Shown piece after piece: positions 7,217 through 14,905 of a DNA stretch of 26,721 nucleotides. The notes beneath the pieces were generated by a model that saw only the letters and a program-made list of their open reading frames with translations, did no database searches and was not told where the DNA came from. Source of the stretch: Hungatella sp. UBA5385 (GTDB lineage: Bacteria > Bacillota > Clostridia > Lachnospirales > Lachnospiraceae); assembly GCA_002409995.1 (NCBI GenBank), contig DHOR01000019.1:4685-31405 (forward strand), read 5' to 3'. Each line of letters starts with the position of its first letter. Within the stretch, counting starts at the first letter, position 1. Both the position numbers and the translations under genes were made by a program.

Positions 7217-8332
7217 ATGAAAGAGGAATGGCTGAAAACGCTTGAAACACCTTGTCTTGTCATTGATATGAAAAAGGCTCATAAAAATATAGATAATATG
7301 CAGCAGAAAGTTGCTGCATATGGCTGTAATCTGAGACCTCACATTAAGACTCATAAAATGCCCTTATTTGCCAGAATGCAGTTGGAAGCAGGCGCATGTG
7401 GAATTAGCTGTGCCAAAATATCAGAAGCAGAGGTAATGGCAGCAGGAGGATGCGAAGATATATTTGTAGCCTACCCTATGGTGGGGGAATTCCGGATAAA
7501 ACGTGCACTGGCTCTTACAAAAAGAGTGAAGAGGCTGATCCTGGCTGTGGACAGCATGGAAAGTGCCAGGCAGCTGAATCAGGCAGCTCTGACTGCGGGG
7601 GTTGATCTGGAAGTGCGGCTGGAAGTGGATACAGGTGCGAGAAGAAGTGGAGTTGTAAGGGAAAAAGCTGTTGATCTGGCAGTAGAGATTCATAAGCTTA
7701 AAAACCTTAAGCTTACAGGAATTTACACCTTTAAAAGTCTTATTTATCAAAATCAACCTACAGAGGACATATATGCAGCTGGTGCAGAGGAAGGCAGCTT
7801 AATGGGAGAACTGGCTCAGGTTATCAGAGAAGCGGGAGTCCCTATTACAGATGTCAGCGCAGGATCAACACCAACAGCAGTGGAGGCAGCAAAAACAGGT
7901 TTGGTTAACGAGGTACGCCCCGGAACTTACATATTTAATGATAAGATGCTTTGTTATGAAGGTGCTGCAGATCCGGAGGATATAGCGGTAAGATATTATG
8001 CTACTGTTGTCAGCACACCCTGTGAGGAGTATGCAGTTATAGATGGAGGAACCAAAACATTTCCTATGGATATTATTCTGGATATTCCACCTTATTTTTA
8101 CTCCACCTATGCAGAAGTGGAAGAAAATAATGACTTACAGCTGCGAAGAATGAATGAAGAGCATGGTATTCTCACCGGTAAATCAGGAAAAACAGGATTA
8201 AAGGTGGGGGATATAGTATCAATGATACCCATTCATGTGTGTACCGCCATTAATATGCAAAACCAGGTCTATCTGGATTATGGGGATTTTCTTCAGAAAG
8301 AACAAGTAGCTGCAAGGGGAATGCTGATTTAA
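7217..8332 (+). CDS. D-serine dehydratase/D-threonine aldolase-like PLP enzyme
   Basis: This 371-residue protein belongs to the alanine-racemase-fold DSD1/D-threonine aldolase group. The PLP lysine is Lys44 in RPHIKTHK, a family hallmark. The C-terminal metal site His340-x-Cys342 (IHVC) resembles the zinc ligands of eukaryotic-type D-serine dehydratase. The start at 7217 is five bases after the GH9 stop and is preceded by AGGAG. An upstream in-frame ATG at 7142 lies inside the GH9 gene and is unlikely. The enzyme should act on a D-beta-hydroxy amino acid, either eliminating ammonia from D-serine-like or cleaving D-threonine-like substrates. Racemase or other lyase roles cannot be excluded. 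It sits between the GH9 gene and a D-aminoacylase, with RidA nearby, which makes sense if an enamine intermediate is released. Confidence 0.87.
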   Translation: MKEEWLKTLETPCLVIDMKKAHKNIDNMQQKVAAYGCNLRPHIKTHKMPLFARMQLEAGACGISCAKISEAEVMAAGGCEDIFVAYPMVGEFRIKRALALTKRVKRLILAVDSMESARQLNQAALTAGVDLEVRLEVDTGARRSGVVREKAVDLAVEIHKLKNLKLTGIYTFKSLIYQNQPTEDIYAAGAEEGSLMGELAQVIREAGVPITDVSAGSTPTAVEAAKTGLVNEVRPGTYIFNDKMLCYEGAADPEDIAVRYYATVVSTPCEEYAVIDGGTKTFPMDIILDIPPYFYSTYAEVEENNDLQLRRMNEEHGILTGKSGKTGLKVGDIVSMIPIHVCTAINMQNQVYLDYGDFLQKEQVAARGMLI

Positions 8333-8344
8333 ATGAGGTAGAAG

Positions 8345-9937
8345 ATGAGATATTTAATTAAAAATGGAATCATATACGATGGAGACGGAGGTAACCCTTT
8401 TCGTGGAGATATTCTGATTGAAAATGAGATAATCCAGGAGATAGGAACTAATTTAACAGCTCCTGCTGAGATCATTAATGCAGCAGGACAGATTGTGGCT
8501 CCCGGATTTATTGATACTCACCGACACTGTGATCTTGCCGCTCTTCTTGATCAGGAGTTTGGAACCATTGAGCTTCATCAGGGGCTTACTAGTGTAGCAG
8601 GCGGAAACTGCGGTTTGGGCATTTTTCCGGCAGGAAGAAACAGAAAGGATATCTATGATTTTGTGGAACCCTGTCTTGGAGCAGCTGCTGAGTCTCTTTC
8701 TATATCCGGTTATGAGGAATATGGAAAGAGACTTGAAGAGAAGGGACTGCCATTGCACACCGGTCTATTTCTTGGAACAGGGGCTGTAAAGGCAGCAATC
8801 AAAGGATATGGAAACAGTCCATTTACTGTAAAAGAGATGGAACTGGCAAAGGGGTATATCAGGGAGAACTTAGAATCAGGAGTCTTAGGACTTTCCATGG
8901 GTATCATGTATCAGCCTGAATGTTATTCTTCTTATAAAGAAATGACTGAGCTTCTAAAAACGGCGGCTCCTTATGGACGGCCTCTTATGTGCCATATTCG
9001 GGGAGAGGGGGATTCTCTGGTTTCTTCTGTAAGGGAAGTCATTGGACTGTGTCAGGAGGCTGAGCTTCCTCTTAATATCAGCCATTTTAAGGCAACAGGA
9101 ATCCGAAACTGGAATAAAACCATATATAAGGCCATTGAGGCAGTTGAGGAGGCGAGAAACAGAGGACAGGATGTAACTGCTGATTTTTACCCTTACTGCG
9201 GAGGATCCACCACGCTTTTAAGTCTTCTTCCGCCTTCTGTAATAGAAGGAAGTCTGGAAGAGTCCTATAGAAAGCTTCACAACAAACATGGTATTGAAAA
9301 GCTTAAGAAGGAATTATACAAAGAGCAGGAAGGTTGGGACAATATGGTCACCTCCATAGGCTGGAGCCGCATTCTTATCAGCTCTGTCACAAAAGAGTCC
9401 AATCGTATACTGACCGGTTTAGATTTTGAAAAAGCAGCAGACATACGGGGGTATGAAGATCCGGCAGAATTAATGGCAGACCTTTTATATGAAGAAAATG
9501 GAAAGGTAGGTATAATTCTGCTAAGCATGAGTCAGGAGGATGTGGATACTGTTGCGCGTCTGCCCTACACTATGTTGATCTCTGATTCTCTTTATGGAAG
9601 AAGTGACTGCCCTCACCCAAGACTCTACGGCTCCTTTCCTAGACTGATTCGTGACTTTGTCAGAGAGAGAAGAATCCTAACCATGGAATCAGCTATACAA
9701 AAGATGACATCAATGCCTGCTGACCGTCTGAATCTTAAGAAACGGGGAAGATTAAAGGATGGTTATTATGCAGATATGGTCGTTTTTCATCAGAACCGAT
9801 TTACAGATCACGGAGATTATAGCAATCCCAAACAATTATCCTCCGGATTATCCTATGTGTTTGTAGATGGGAAAATGGCTCTTTGCGATGATCAAAGGCT
9901 ACATGGCAGCAACGGAAAAGTATTAAGAATAAATTGA
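8345..9937 (+). CDS. N-acyl-D-amino-acid deacylase (D-aminoacylase family amidohydrolase)
   Basis: This 530-residue amidohydrolase removes the acyl group from N-acyl-D-amino acids. The beta-sandwich opening (LIKNGIIYDGDG) leads to the metal motif His59-x-His61 in GFIDTHRHCD. Cys89 in GGNCGLGIFP corresponds to the zinc-bridging cysteine special to D-aminoacylases. Further ligand segments are CHIRGEG, NISHFKATG and the late LISDS aspartate, and the C-terminus closes with GYYADMVVF. It is slightly longer than the roughly 480-500 residues usual for the family. It follows the PLP enzyme by 12 bp and precedes RidA by 10 bp. The most direct reading is that it frees a D-amino acid, or a D-amino-acid-containing moiety, for the PLP enzyme. 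Related amidohydrolases with other amide substrates exist, so the exact acyl group is open. Confidence 0.9.
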   Translation: MRYLIKNGIIYDGDGGNPFRGDILIENEIIQEIGTNLTAPAEIINAAGQIVAPGFIDTHRHCDLAALLDQEFGTIELHQGLTSVAGGNCGLGIFPAGRNRKDIYDFVEPCLGAAAESLSISGYEEYGKRLEEKGLPLHTGLFLGTGAVKAAIKGYGNSPFTVKEMELAKGYIRENLESGVLGLSMGIMYQPECYSSYKEMTELLKTAAPYGRPLMCHIRGEGDSLVSSVREVIGLCQEAELPLNISHFKATGIRNWNKTIYKAIEAVEEARNRGQDVTADFYPYCGGSTTLLSLLPPSVIEGSLEESYRKLHNKHGIEKLKKELYKEQEGWDNMVTSIGWSRILISSVTKESNRILTGLDFEKAADIRGYEDPAELMADLLYEENGKVGIILLSMSQEDVDTVARLPYTMLISDSLYGRSDCPHPRLYGSFPRLIRDFVRERRILTMESAIQKMTSMPADRLNLKKRGRLKDGYYADMVVFHQNRFTDHGDYSNPKQLSSGLSYVFVDGKMALCDDQRLHGSNGKVLRIN

Positions 9938-9947
9938 GGTGGAATTG

Positions 9948-10409
9948 ATGACAGATGTTTATAAGAAATTAAAGGAATTGGGGCTTAAGCTTCCCGCTGC
10001 GGCAGAAAAGGGTGGAGTATATCGTCAGGCTGTGAAATTTTGCGATAATCTGGTTTACATATCAGGCTGTGGTCCAATTATTTCTGAACCTGTTGAGGGG
10101 ATTTTTGGTCAGGAATTTAATAAGGAGGATGGACCGGAATTATCAAGAGATGCCATGTTAAATGTGCTGGCTGTTCTGGAAAATGAAATAGGAGATTTAA
10201 ACCGCGTAAAACAGCCTGTGAAGATCACTACTTTTGTAGCCAGTGCTGATAGTTTTCATGATCAGCCCTATGTTGCTAATGGAGGCTCCAAATTATTGGC
10301 AGAGCTATTTGGAGCAGACCATGTACCCAGCCGGTCGGCAATTGGTTTAAACGCCCTTCCGGGAAATATACCGGTTGAAACGGAGGCATTGTTTGAAATC
10401 CAGCCATGA
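9948..10409 (+). CDS. RidA/YjgF family protein (long-form subgroup)
   Basis: The 153-residue protein resembles the longer YjgF/YER057c/UK114-like subgroup rather than the 128-residue archetype. The N-terminal half has VYRQAVKFCDNLVYISGCGP. The C-terminal half has PSRSAIGLNALPGNIPVETEALFEI, where Arg129 aligns with the arginine that RidA uses to bind and deaminate imines. I use the ATG at 9948, with GAGGTGG six bases upstream, rather than the GTG at 9939 inside that site. Canonical RidA hydrolyses 2-aminoacrylate and related imines released by PLP dehydratases, so a scavenging or product-finishing role after the DSD-like enzyme is reasonable. RidA homologues also occur with YheO-regulated D-glutamate genes in Pseudomonas. 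Confidence 0.88.
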   Translation: MTDVYKKLKELGLKLPAAAEKGGVYRQAVKFCDNLVYISGCGPIISEPVEGIFGQEFNKEDGPELSRDAMLNVLAVLENEIGDLNRVKQPVKITTFVASADSFHDQPYVANGGSKLLAELFGADHVPSRSAIGLNALPGNIPVETEALFEIQP

Positions 10410-11775
10410 TCAAAGAAAGCAGAAGGACTTATCCAGGACTGTGCGTGCCATTGCACTGCCACTGGCTCTCCAGAGCTTATTAGGCTACACAGTAAATGTG
10501 CTGGATACAATTATGATTGGCCAGCTGGGAACTGCCCAGCTTTCTGCTGTAGCACTGGCTAATCAGGTGTTTTTTATTGCCTCCATGGCAATTCCGGGAA
10601 TTGCAGACGGAGCCAATGTTTTAATTGCCCAGGCATGGGGAGTTCATGACAAGGAGAGAATCTACAAAGTTATGGCCTATGCTTACCGGACTGCAATCAT
10701 CTTTATTCTGGGTTTAATGGCTGTAACCATTGCTATTCCTGAAAGGGTTATGGGCATATTCTCCACAGATGCAGTTGTGATCAGCATCGGAAGCCGATAC
10801 TTAAAGATTGTGGTCTGGTCCTATTTATTCTACACTATTTCCAATATTACAACCGGAATCTTAAGATCTGTACGGACTGTAAAAATAGCCATGTATGCCT
10901 CTACTCTGTCTATAGTGCTGAAGCTGATTTGTAATTTTCTGCTGATTGACGGCAGGCTTGGGTTCCCTGCGCTGGGACTTGAGGGAGCAGCAATTGCCAC
11001 CCTGGCAGCCCGGATAGGTGAATTTATTCTTGTTATGCTATTTGTATATTTTAAGGAAAATAAGCTTGTAATCAGGGTGGATAAATTAAAGAGGCTGGAT
11101 CCTTCTTTATGCAAAGTATATTATTTTACCAGTATTCCTGTTATCTGCAATGAGGTGTTCTGGGCTCTGGGTGCTTCGGCACAGGCAATTGTTCTTGGAA
11201 GGCTGGGAACAGAAGTGGTTGCTGCAAACAGCATTGCCAGTGCAATAAGCCAGATGACAGCAGTACTGTATACAGGAATGGCATCAGCAGCCAGCGTTGT
11301 GGTAGGCAATACTATAGGTGCAGAGGAATATGGAGATATTAAATATTTAAAGAAGTATTTCCAAAGGTTTGCAATTGTTCTGGGGCTTGTTTCAGGATTT
11401 CTGGTTTTGGCAGTGATTCCTGCTGTCCCGGCTCTCTATCATATTAGTGGAGAAACTCTTGTGTACACAAGGCAGATGATGATTCTAACTGCACTTATTA
11501 TGCCTTTTATGGCTATGCAGATTGTGAATATTATGGGACTATTGCGGGGAGGCGCAGATGTGAGATTTCAAATGGCAAACGATATGATTTTCCTTTGGGG
11601 ACTTACAGTGCCTTTGGGTTTTATAGCGGCTTTTGTCTGGCATGCACCTGTATGGGTTATTTTTATCTGTATGAAATGTGATCAGGTAATCAAGGCATTT
11701 ACCAGCCTTTGGCGTCTCAATGGCAGCCGATGGATTCATAATATGACAGGTCAACAAAAAACCAATGAGGGATAA
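10393..11775 (+). CDS. MATE family multidrug/metabolite efflux transporter
   Basis: The frame encodes a protein of about 460 residues with roughly twelve membrane segments and MATE hallmarks: VNVLDTIMIGQLGTAQLSAVALANQVFFI near the start and the duplicated half beginning near SIPVICNEVFWALG. There is no ATG near the N-terminus. The best start is a TTG at 10393 with GGAGG six bases upstream, overlapping the RidA gene by 17 bp. A TTG at 10375 and a GTG at 10441 are alternatives. MATE proteins export organic cations, drugs or metabolites using a Na+ or H+ gradient. Its place inside a catabolic operon suggests it ejects a toxic or unusable piece of the imported compound, or exchanges it, but this is inference. 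Confidence 0.88.
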   Translation: MKSSHDQRKQKDLSRTVRAIALPLALQSLLGYTVNVLDTIMIGQLGTAQLSAVALANQVFFIASMAIPGIADGANVLIAQAWGVHDKERIYKVMAYAYRTAIIFILGLMAVTIAIPERVMGIFSTDAVVISIGSRYLKIVVWSYLFYTISNITTGILRSVRTVKIAMYASTLSIVLKLICNFLLIDGRLGFPALGLEGAAIATLAARIGEFILVMLFVYFKENKLVIRVDKLKRLDPSLCKVYYFTSIPVICNEVFWALGASAQAIVLGRLGTEVVAANSIASAISQMTAVLYTGMASAASVVVGNTIGAEEYGDIKYLKKYFQRFAIVLGLVSGFLVLAVIPAVPALYHISGETLVYTRQMMILTALIMPFMAMQIVNIMGLLRGGADVRFQMANDMIFLWGLTVPLGFIAAFVWHAPVWVIFICMKCDQVIKAFTSLWRLNGSRWIHNMTGQQKTNEG

Positions 11776-11777
11776 AT

Positions 11778-12719
11778 ATGAGGATAGAAAAAAGCTGTAT
11801 TGCAATTGACGTAGGCGGAACAAAGATGCTGATTGCTGAAGTCATGGATAATGGAACCATATGTGATATAAAGAGGATTCCTACAGGGAGATTGAATCAG
11901 AGACAGCTGATCGGTCTTATGACACAGGGGGTTCTGGATTATGAGAAAGAGATAGGCTGGCAATCGGGAAAAAGACCTGAATCTATGGGAATCGGAATTG
12001 TAGGGCTGATTGATCCTGTCAAAGGAATATGGCACAAAATTGATCAGGAGTTTGCTGAAGAACTGCCGCTTACTGATATAATGAAGCGTTGTTTTAATTT
12101 AGAGTGCTACATTGACAATGATGTGAAATCTGCCACGATTGCTGAAGGTGTCTATGGCGCAGGGAAAGGAATTTCTGAATTTATCTATATTAATGTAGGT
12201 ACCGGATTGGCAGCAGGTATGGTAGCAGGAGGAAAACTGGTGAGAGGCAGAGACGGATACGCTGGCGAAATCGGATATATGGATTTTAATATGGGAAAAG
12301 GTCCACATCTGGAGTCTATTGCTTCCGGAGTGGGACTTAACAGAAGAATGAAAGAACTGCTTCCAGAATATCCCGATAGTCACTTAAATCAGCATATCAA
12401 TGAGATTATCTCAGGACATCAGGTGTTTTGCTATGCAGATCAGGGGGATCTTCTTGCAAAGCGTCTGCTTGATGATATTGTTTTCATCATTGCACAGCTG
12501 ATTAATAATCTAACCTGTGCATTTTCGCCGGAAAAGGTGGTGCTGGGAGGCGGTCTTGTTTCCAATGGTATATTAATTGAGAGAATCAGACAGGAGGTAA
12601 AGCCCTCTGTCTACAGCCATATGAGCGGAGGAATTGTATTATCAGAACTGGATCCCGCATACACCGGACTGGTTGGAGCTGCAGCAGTAGGATTTGGAAA
12701 CCAGAAAAATTACTTTTAA
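11778..12719 (+). CDS. ROK family sugar kinase lacking the zinc-finger motif
   Basis: This 313-residue protein has the ROK/ASKHA fold: the phosphate loop IDVGGTK (Asp11-Lys16), a likely catalytic Asp115 in YIDNDVKSAT, and the YINVGTGLAAG and VVLGGGLVSNG segments. Typical ROK kinases have a GH...CxCGxxGCxE zinc motif in the middle. Here the corresponding stretch reads GEIGYMDFNMGKGPHLESIAS, without the His and the Cys cluster, so it should be zinc-independent or have altered sugar contacts. It begins two bases after the MATE stop, with GAGGGAT upstream. In context it would phosphorylate the sugar or amino sugar, free or still conjugated, at O6 before the SIS enzyme acts. Confidence 0.87.
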   Translation: MRIEKSCIAIDVGGTKMLIAEVMDNGTICDIKRIPTGRLNQRQLIGLMTQGVLDYEKEIGWQSGKRPESMGIGIVGLIDPVKGIWHKIDQEFAEELPLTDIMKRCFNLECYIDNDVKSATIAEGVYGAGKGISEFIYINVGTGLAAGMVAGGKLVRGRDGYAGEIGYMDFNMGKGPHLESIASGVGLNRRMKELLPEYPDSHLNQHINEIISGHQVFCYADQGDLLAKRLLDDIVFIIAQLINNLTCAFSPEKVVLGGGLVSNGILIERIRQEVKPSVYSHMSGGIVLSELDPAYTGLVGAAAVGFGNQKNYF

Positions 12720-12731
12720 GGAGAGAGTGAG

Positions 12732-13799
12732 ATGGTAACTTTATTAAATTGTATTGAACGGATTCCTTCTGTTTTAAAAACAGTGACGGAAAGAAGGAAA
12801 GAAGCAATAAAACCTCTAATAGATTATCTTGGCAATGATTTAGACCGTATTAATGAGGTGATTTTTGTAGGGTCAGGTACTTCAAATACATCAGCAATGA
12901 CTTCTCAGCCATTTTTTGAAAAGGTTTCAGGTCTTCGGACTAAGGTAGTTTTTCCAAGCAGTATCACAGGAGAAGGTCATGTGTACAATCCAGATGCGCT
13001 CTATCTGTTTACCTCTCAGACAGGGACTTCTATTATGACCCGGGACCTTCAGAAGCAGTTGCTGGAGAAGGGGTATTTATGTGTCAGCCTGACAGAATCG
13101 GAGAATACACCACTGGCAAAGGACTCTAAGGCACATGTGATCTTAAACTGCGGAAATGAGGAATACGCTATGCGTACCATTGGCTATGCCGCCAGTGTCC
13201 TGACCCATATGCTGATTGCTATGGAACTGGGTTTAGTAAAAGGTACCCTGACAGCTGATGATTATAAGATGTATGTGGAAAGCGTTGAAAAACTTCCGGA
13301 AAGTCATGAGAATATCCGTAATCAGGCAATCCCCTGGTTTCAAAAAAACAAACGACTAATGATGCGGTCTGACTGTGTTATATTTACCGGTTCAGACAGC
13401 CTTTATGGAGTTGCTTTGGAAGGAGCTGTGAAATTCTGGGAAATGCCTCAGGTTATTTCTATGGGATATGAACTTGAAGAGGGGCTTCATGGACCAAATT
13501 ATGGCTATACTTCCAGACACTGTGTAGTGGTTTTGGATGATGGAGGTAAAGATACAAAGAAGGCTCAGGCACTGGCACGTTATATGAAGGATGTTAATCA
13601 GAGCGGTCTTATAGTAGGTCCTCATATTATAGATGAAAATGATCTTCTTATAGAACCTGCAGCAGGTGAGTTTGGCTGCATTGAGCTATCTGTAGTCTGC
13701 CAGATTATGTCTTATTTTCTTGCGGAGGATGGAGGCCGGGATCTGACAGTACGAAGCGACAGAAGCGTTATGAATAGTTATTTTAAAACACATATGTAA
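12732..13799 (+). CDS. Double-SIS-domain sugar-phosphate isomerase/deglycase (GlmS/FrlB/AgaS-like)
   Basis: This 355-residue protein carries two SIS domains. The first has VIFVGSGTSNTSA and the serine/threonine-rich loop FTSQTGTSIMT for binding a sugar phosphate. The second has VIFTGSDSLYGVALEGAVKFWEMPQ, then EEGLHGPNYG, matching the E...HGP region where GlmS-type isomerases carry catalytic Glu and His. There is no glutaminase domain. The tail lacks the lysine-bearing end of GlmS and is closer in position to the tail of FrlB-type deglycases. Likely activity is deamination/isomerisation of an amino-sugar phosphate, or cleavage of a sugar-phosphate-amino acid conjugate. A strong AAGGAGAG site precedes it, 12 bp after the kinase gene. 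It is the last gene of the operon. Confidence 0.85.
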   Translation: MVTLLNCIERIPSVLKTVTERRKEAIKPLIDYLGNDLDRINEVIFVGSGTSNTSAMTSQPFFEKVSGLRTKVVFPSSITGEGHVYNPDALYLFTSQTGTSIMTRDLQKQLLEKGYLCVSLTESENTPLAKDSKAHVILNCGNEEYAMRTIGYAASVLTHMLIAMELGLVKGTLTADDYKMYVESVEKLPESHENIRNQAIPWFQKNKRLMMRSDCVIFTGSDSLYGVALEGAVKFWEMPQVISMGYELEEGLHGPNYGYTSRHCVVVLDDGGKDTKKAQALARYMKDVNQSGLIVGPHIIDENDLLIEPAAGEFGCIELSVVCQIMSYFLAEDGGRDLTVRSDRSVMNSYFKTHM

Positions 13800-13809
13800 T
13801 TTAAAAATT

Positions 13810-13847
13810 AATACCCAGGCAGCGGAGGAATCCTATGTCTGGGTATT
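13810..13847. terminator. Hairpin ending the operon, possibly shared by both strands
   Basis: AATACCCAG (13810-13818) pairs with CTGGGTATT (13839-13847), and the loop contains a further AGGA/TCCT pairing. The gene on the minus strand ends 20 bp to the right, so the hairpin lies between convergent stops. The following sequence is only moderately T-rich on either strand, so termination strength is uncertain. Confidence 0.55.
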
Positions 13848-13866
13848 TGTGTGATTTCAAACTGTA

Positions 13867-14799
13867 TTATACCTGGTTTTTGTTAATATCTGTTTCTTGA
13901 GTATTAATTACTTTTTGTTTTTCTCTGCCTGAATCATGGCACATCTGCAAAAATGCCTGAGCAGAAGGTGTTAAATATTTATGTTTATGATAGATAATAG
14001 TGAATTTCCTGGACAGCGGAAGTCCGGTCACCTCTCTTTTTACTACTTTCCCCTCCTTCACATCCTGAGCGACCAGCAAATAAGGAAGTATGGAGATTCC
14101 CAAATCTTCTCCCACAGCCTTCACAATTGCCTGATTGCTGACGCTTTCCCAGATGGTGTTTAAATGAATCTGATTGGCAGTGAGAATACTTTCCAGAATC
14201 TCCCTACCTCCACTGCCGGGTTCCCTTAATATAAAGTCATAATCCTCCAGATCTTCAGGTGTGATCACCTCTTGGTCAGCCAAAGGGTGATCCGGACTGC
14301 AGATCAGGCAGAGATTGTCGTTCATAAAGGGCTCTGCAATAATCTGTGGATAGGCTGGAATTCCCTCAATCAAAGCAAAATCGATGCTGTTATTCATAAT
14401 ACACTCTTCCAGATAAGAAGAATTGTAGATTGAGACATTTACTGTAATATCAGGATATGTTTTCTTAAATCGTTTCACAAGGTCAGGGATGAGAACATTG
14501 CCTATTGTAATGCTGGAGCCAATGCGAAGAGTGCCCATATTCTCCCAATTGCGGACTCCCTTTTCAATCTGATCAAACAGTGAAACAATGTGAAGGGCAT
14601 AATCATAGAACATCTTTCCCTGCTCCGTCACATATAATCTTCTGGAAATTCTGTCAAAAAGCTTAATTCCATAGTATTCCTCCAGCTCCCTGACAGCAAG
14701 ACTTACTGAGGGCTGGGCAAGATGGAGTTCTTCGGCTGCTCTGGTAATACCTTGATTTTGATAGACAGAAACAAATATTTTCATATGACGTAAAGTCAT
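13867..14799 (-). CDS. LysR family transcriptional regulator
   Basis: This 310-residue protein has the LysR N-terminal helix-turn-helix (MKIFVSVYQNQGITRAAEELHLAQPSVSLAVRELEEYYGIKLFDR) and the periplasmic-binding-like effector domain (GTLRIGSSITIGN, then SIDFALIEG and EPGSGGREILES). I choose the ATG at 14799, which has an ideal GGAGGAG five bases upstream. The longer ATG at 14817 would place that site inside the gene. It is divergent from the chromate-transporter pair with a 106-bp gap and probably controls both that pair and itself. LysR genes next to ChrA-type pairs are common. The effector domain is of the CysB/CysL-like broad class and its ligand is unknown. Confidence 0.92.
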   Translation of the reverse strand: MTLRHMKIFVSVYQNQGITRAAEELHLAQPSVSLAVRELEEYYGIKLFDRISRRLYVTEQGKMFYDYALHIVSLFDQIEKGVRNWENMGTLRIGSSITIGNVLIPDLVKRFKKTYPDITVNVSIYNSSYLEECIMNNSIDFALIEGIPAYPQIIAEPFMNDNLCLICSPDHPLADQEVITPEDLEDYDFILREPGSGGREILESILTANQIHLNTIWESVSNQAIVKAVGEDLGISILPYLLVAQDVKEGKVVKREVTGLPLSRKFTIIYHKHKYLTPSAQAFLQMCHDSGREKQKVINTQETDINKNQV

Positions 14800-14827
14800 G
14801 GCTCTCCTCCTATTCATAATAAATATG

Positions 14828-14847
14828 TTATATACTTCATATTATAA
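14828..14847. promoter_or_regulatory. Candidate LysR binding site
   Basis: TTATA (14828-14832) and TATAA (14843-14847) form an inverted repeat with a 10-bp AT-rich spacer, compatible with the loose T-N11-A LysR motif. Relative to the predicted start of the transporter pair near 14889, it lies at about -61 to -42, the position expected for an activating LysR site. AT-rich context makes chance matches likely. Confidence 0.4.
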
Positions 14848-14853
14848 TACTAT

Positions 14854-14882
14854 TTTACTTATGAAACAATGGCAAATATACT
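14854..14882 (+). promoter_or_regulatory. Candidate promoter of the chromate-transporter pair
   Basis: TTTACT (14854-14859) and TATACT (14877-14882) are separated by 17 bp, giving a weak -35 and good -10, as expected for an activator-dependent promoter. The predicted start near 14889 leaves a short leader just long enough to include the ribosome site AGGAGG. Confidence 0.45.
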
Positions 14883-14905
14883 AATTGTAATAGGAGGAAA
14901 GAAAG

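Noticed and set aside
6982..7245. Plus-strand frame spanning the GH9/DSD-like junction
   Set aside because: Out-of-frame shadow of two strong genes.
13810..13847. Riboswitch or attachment site at the operon end
   Set aside because: A simple hairpin between convergent stops; no direct repeats, integrase or tRNA nearby.
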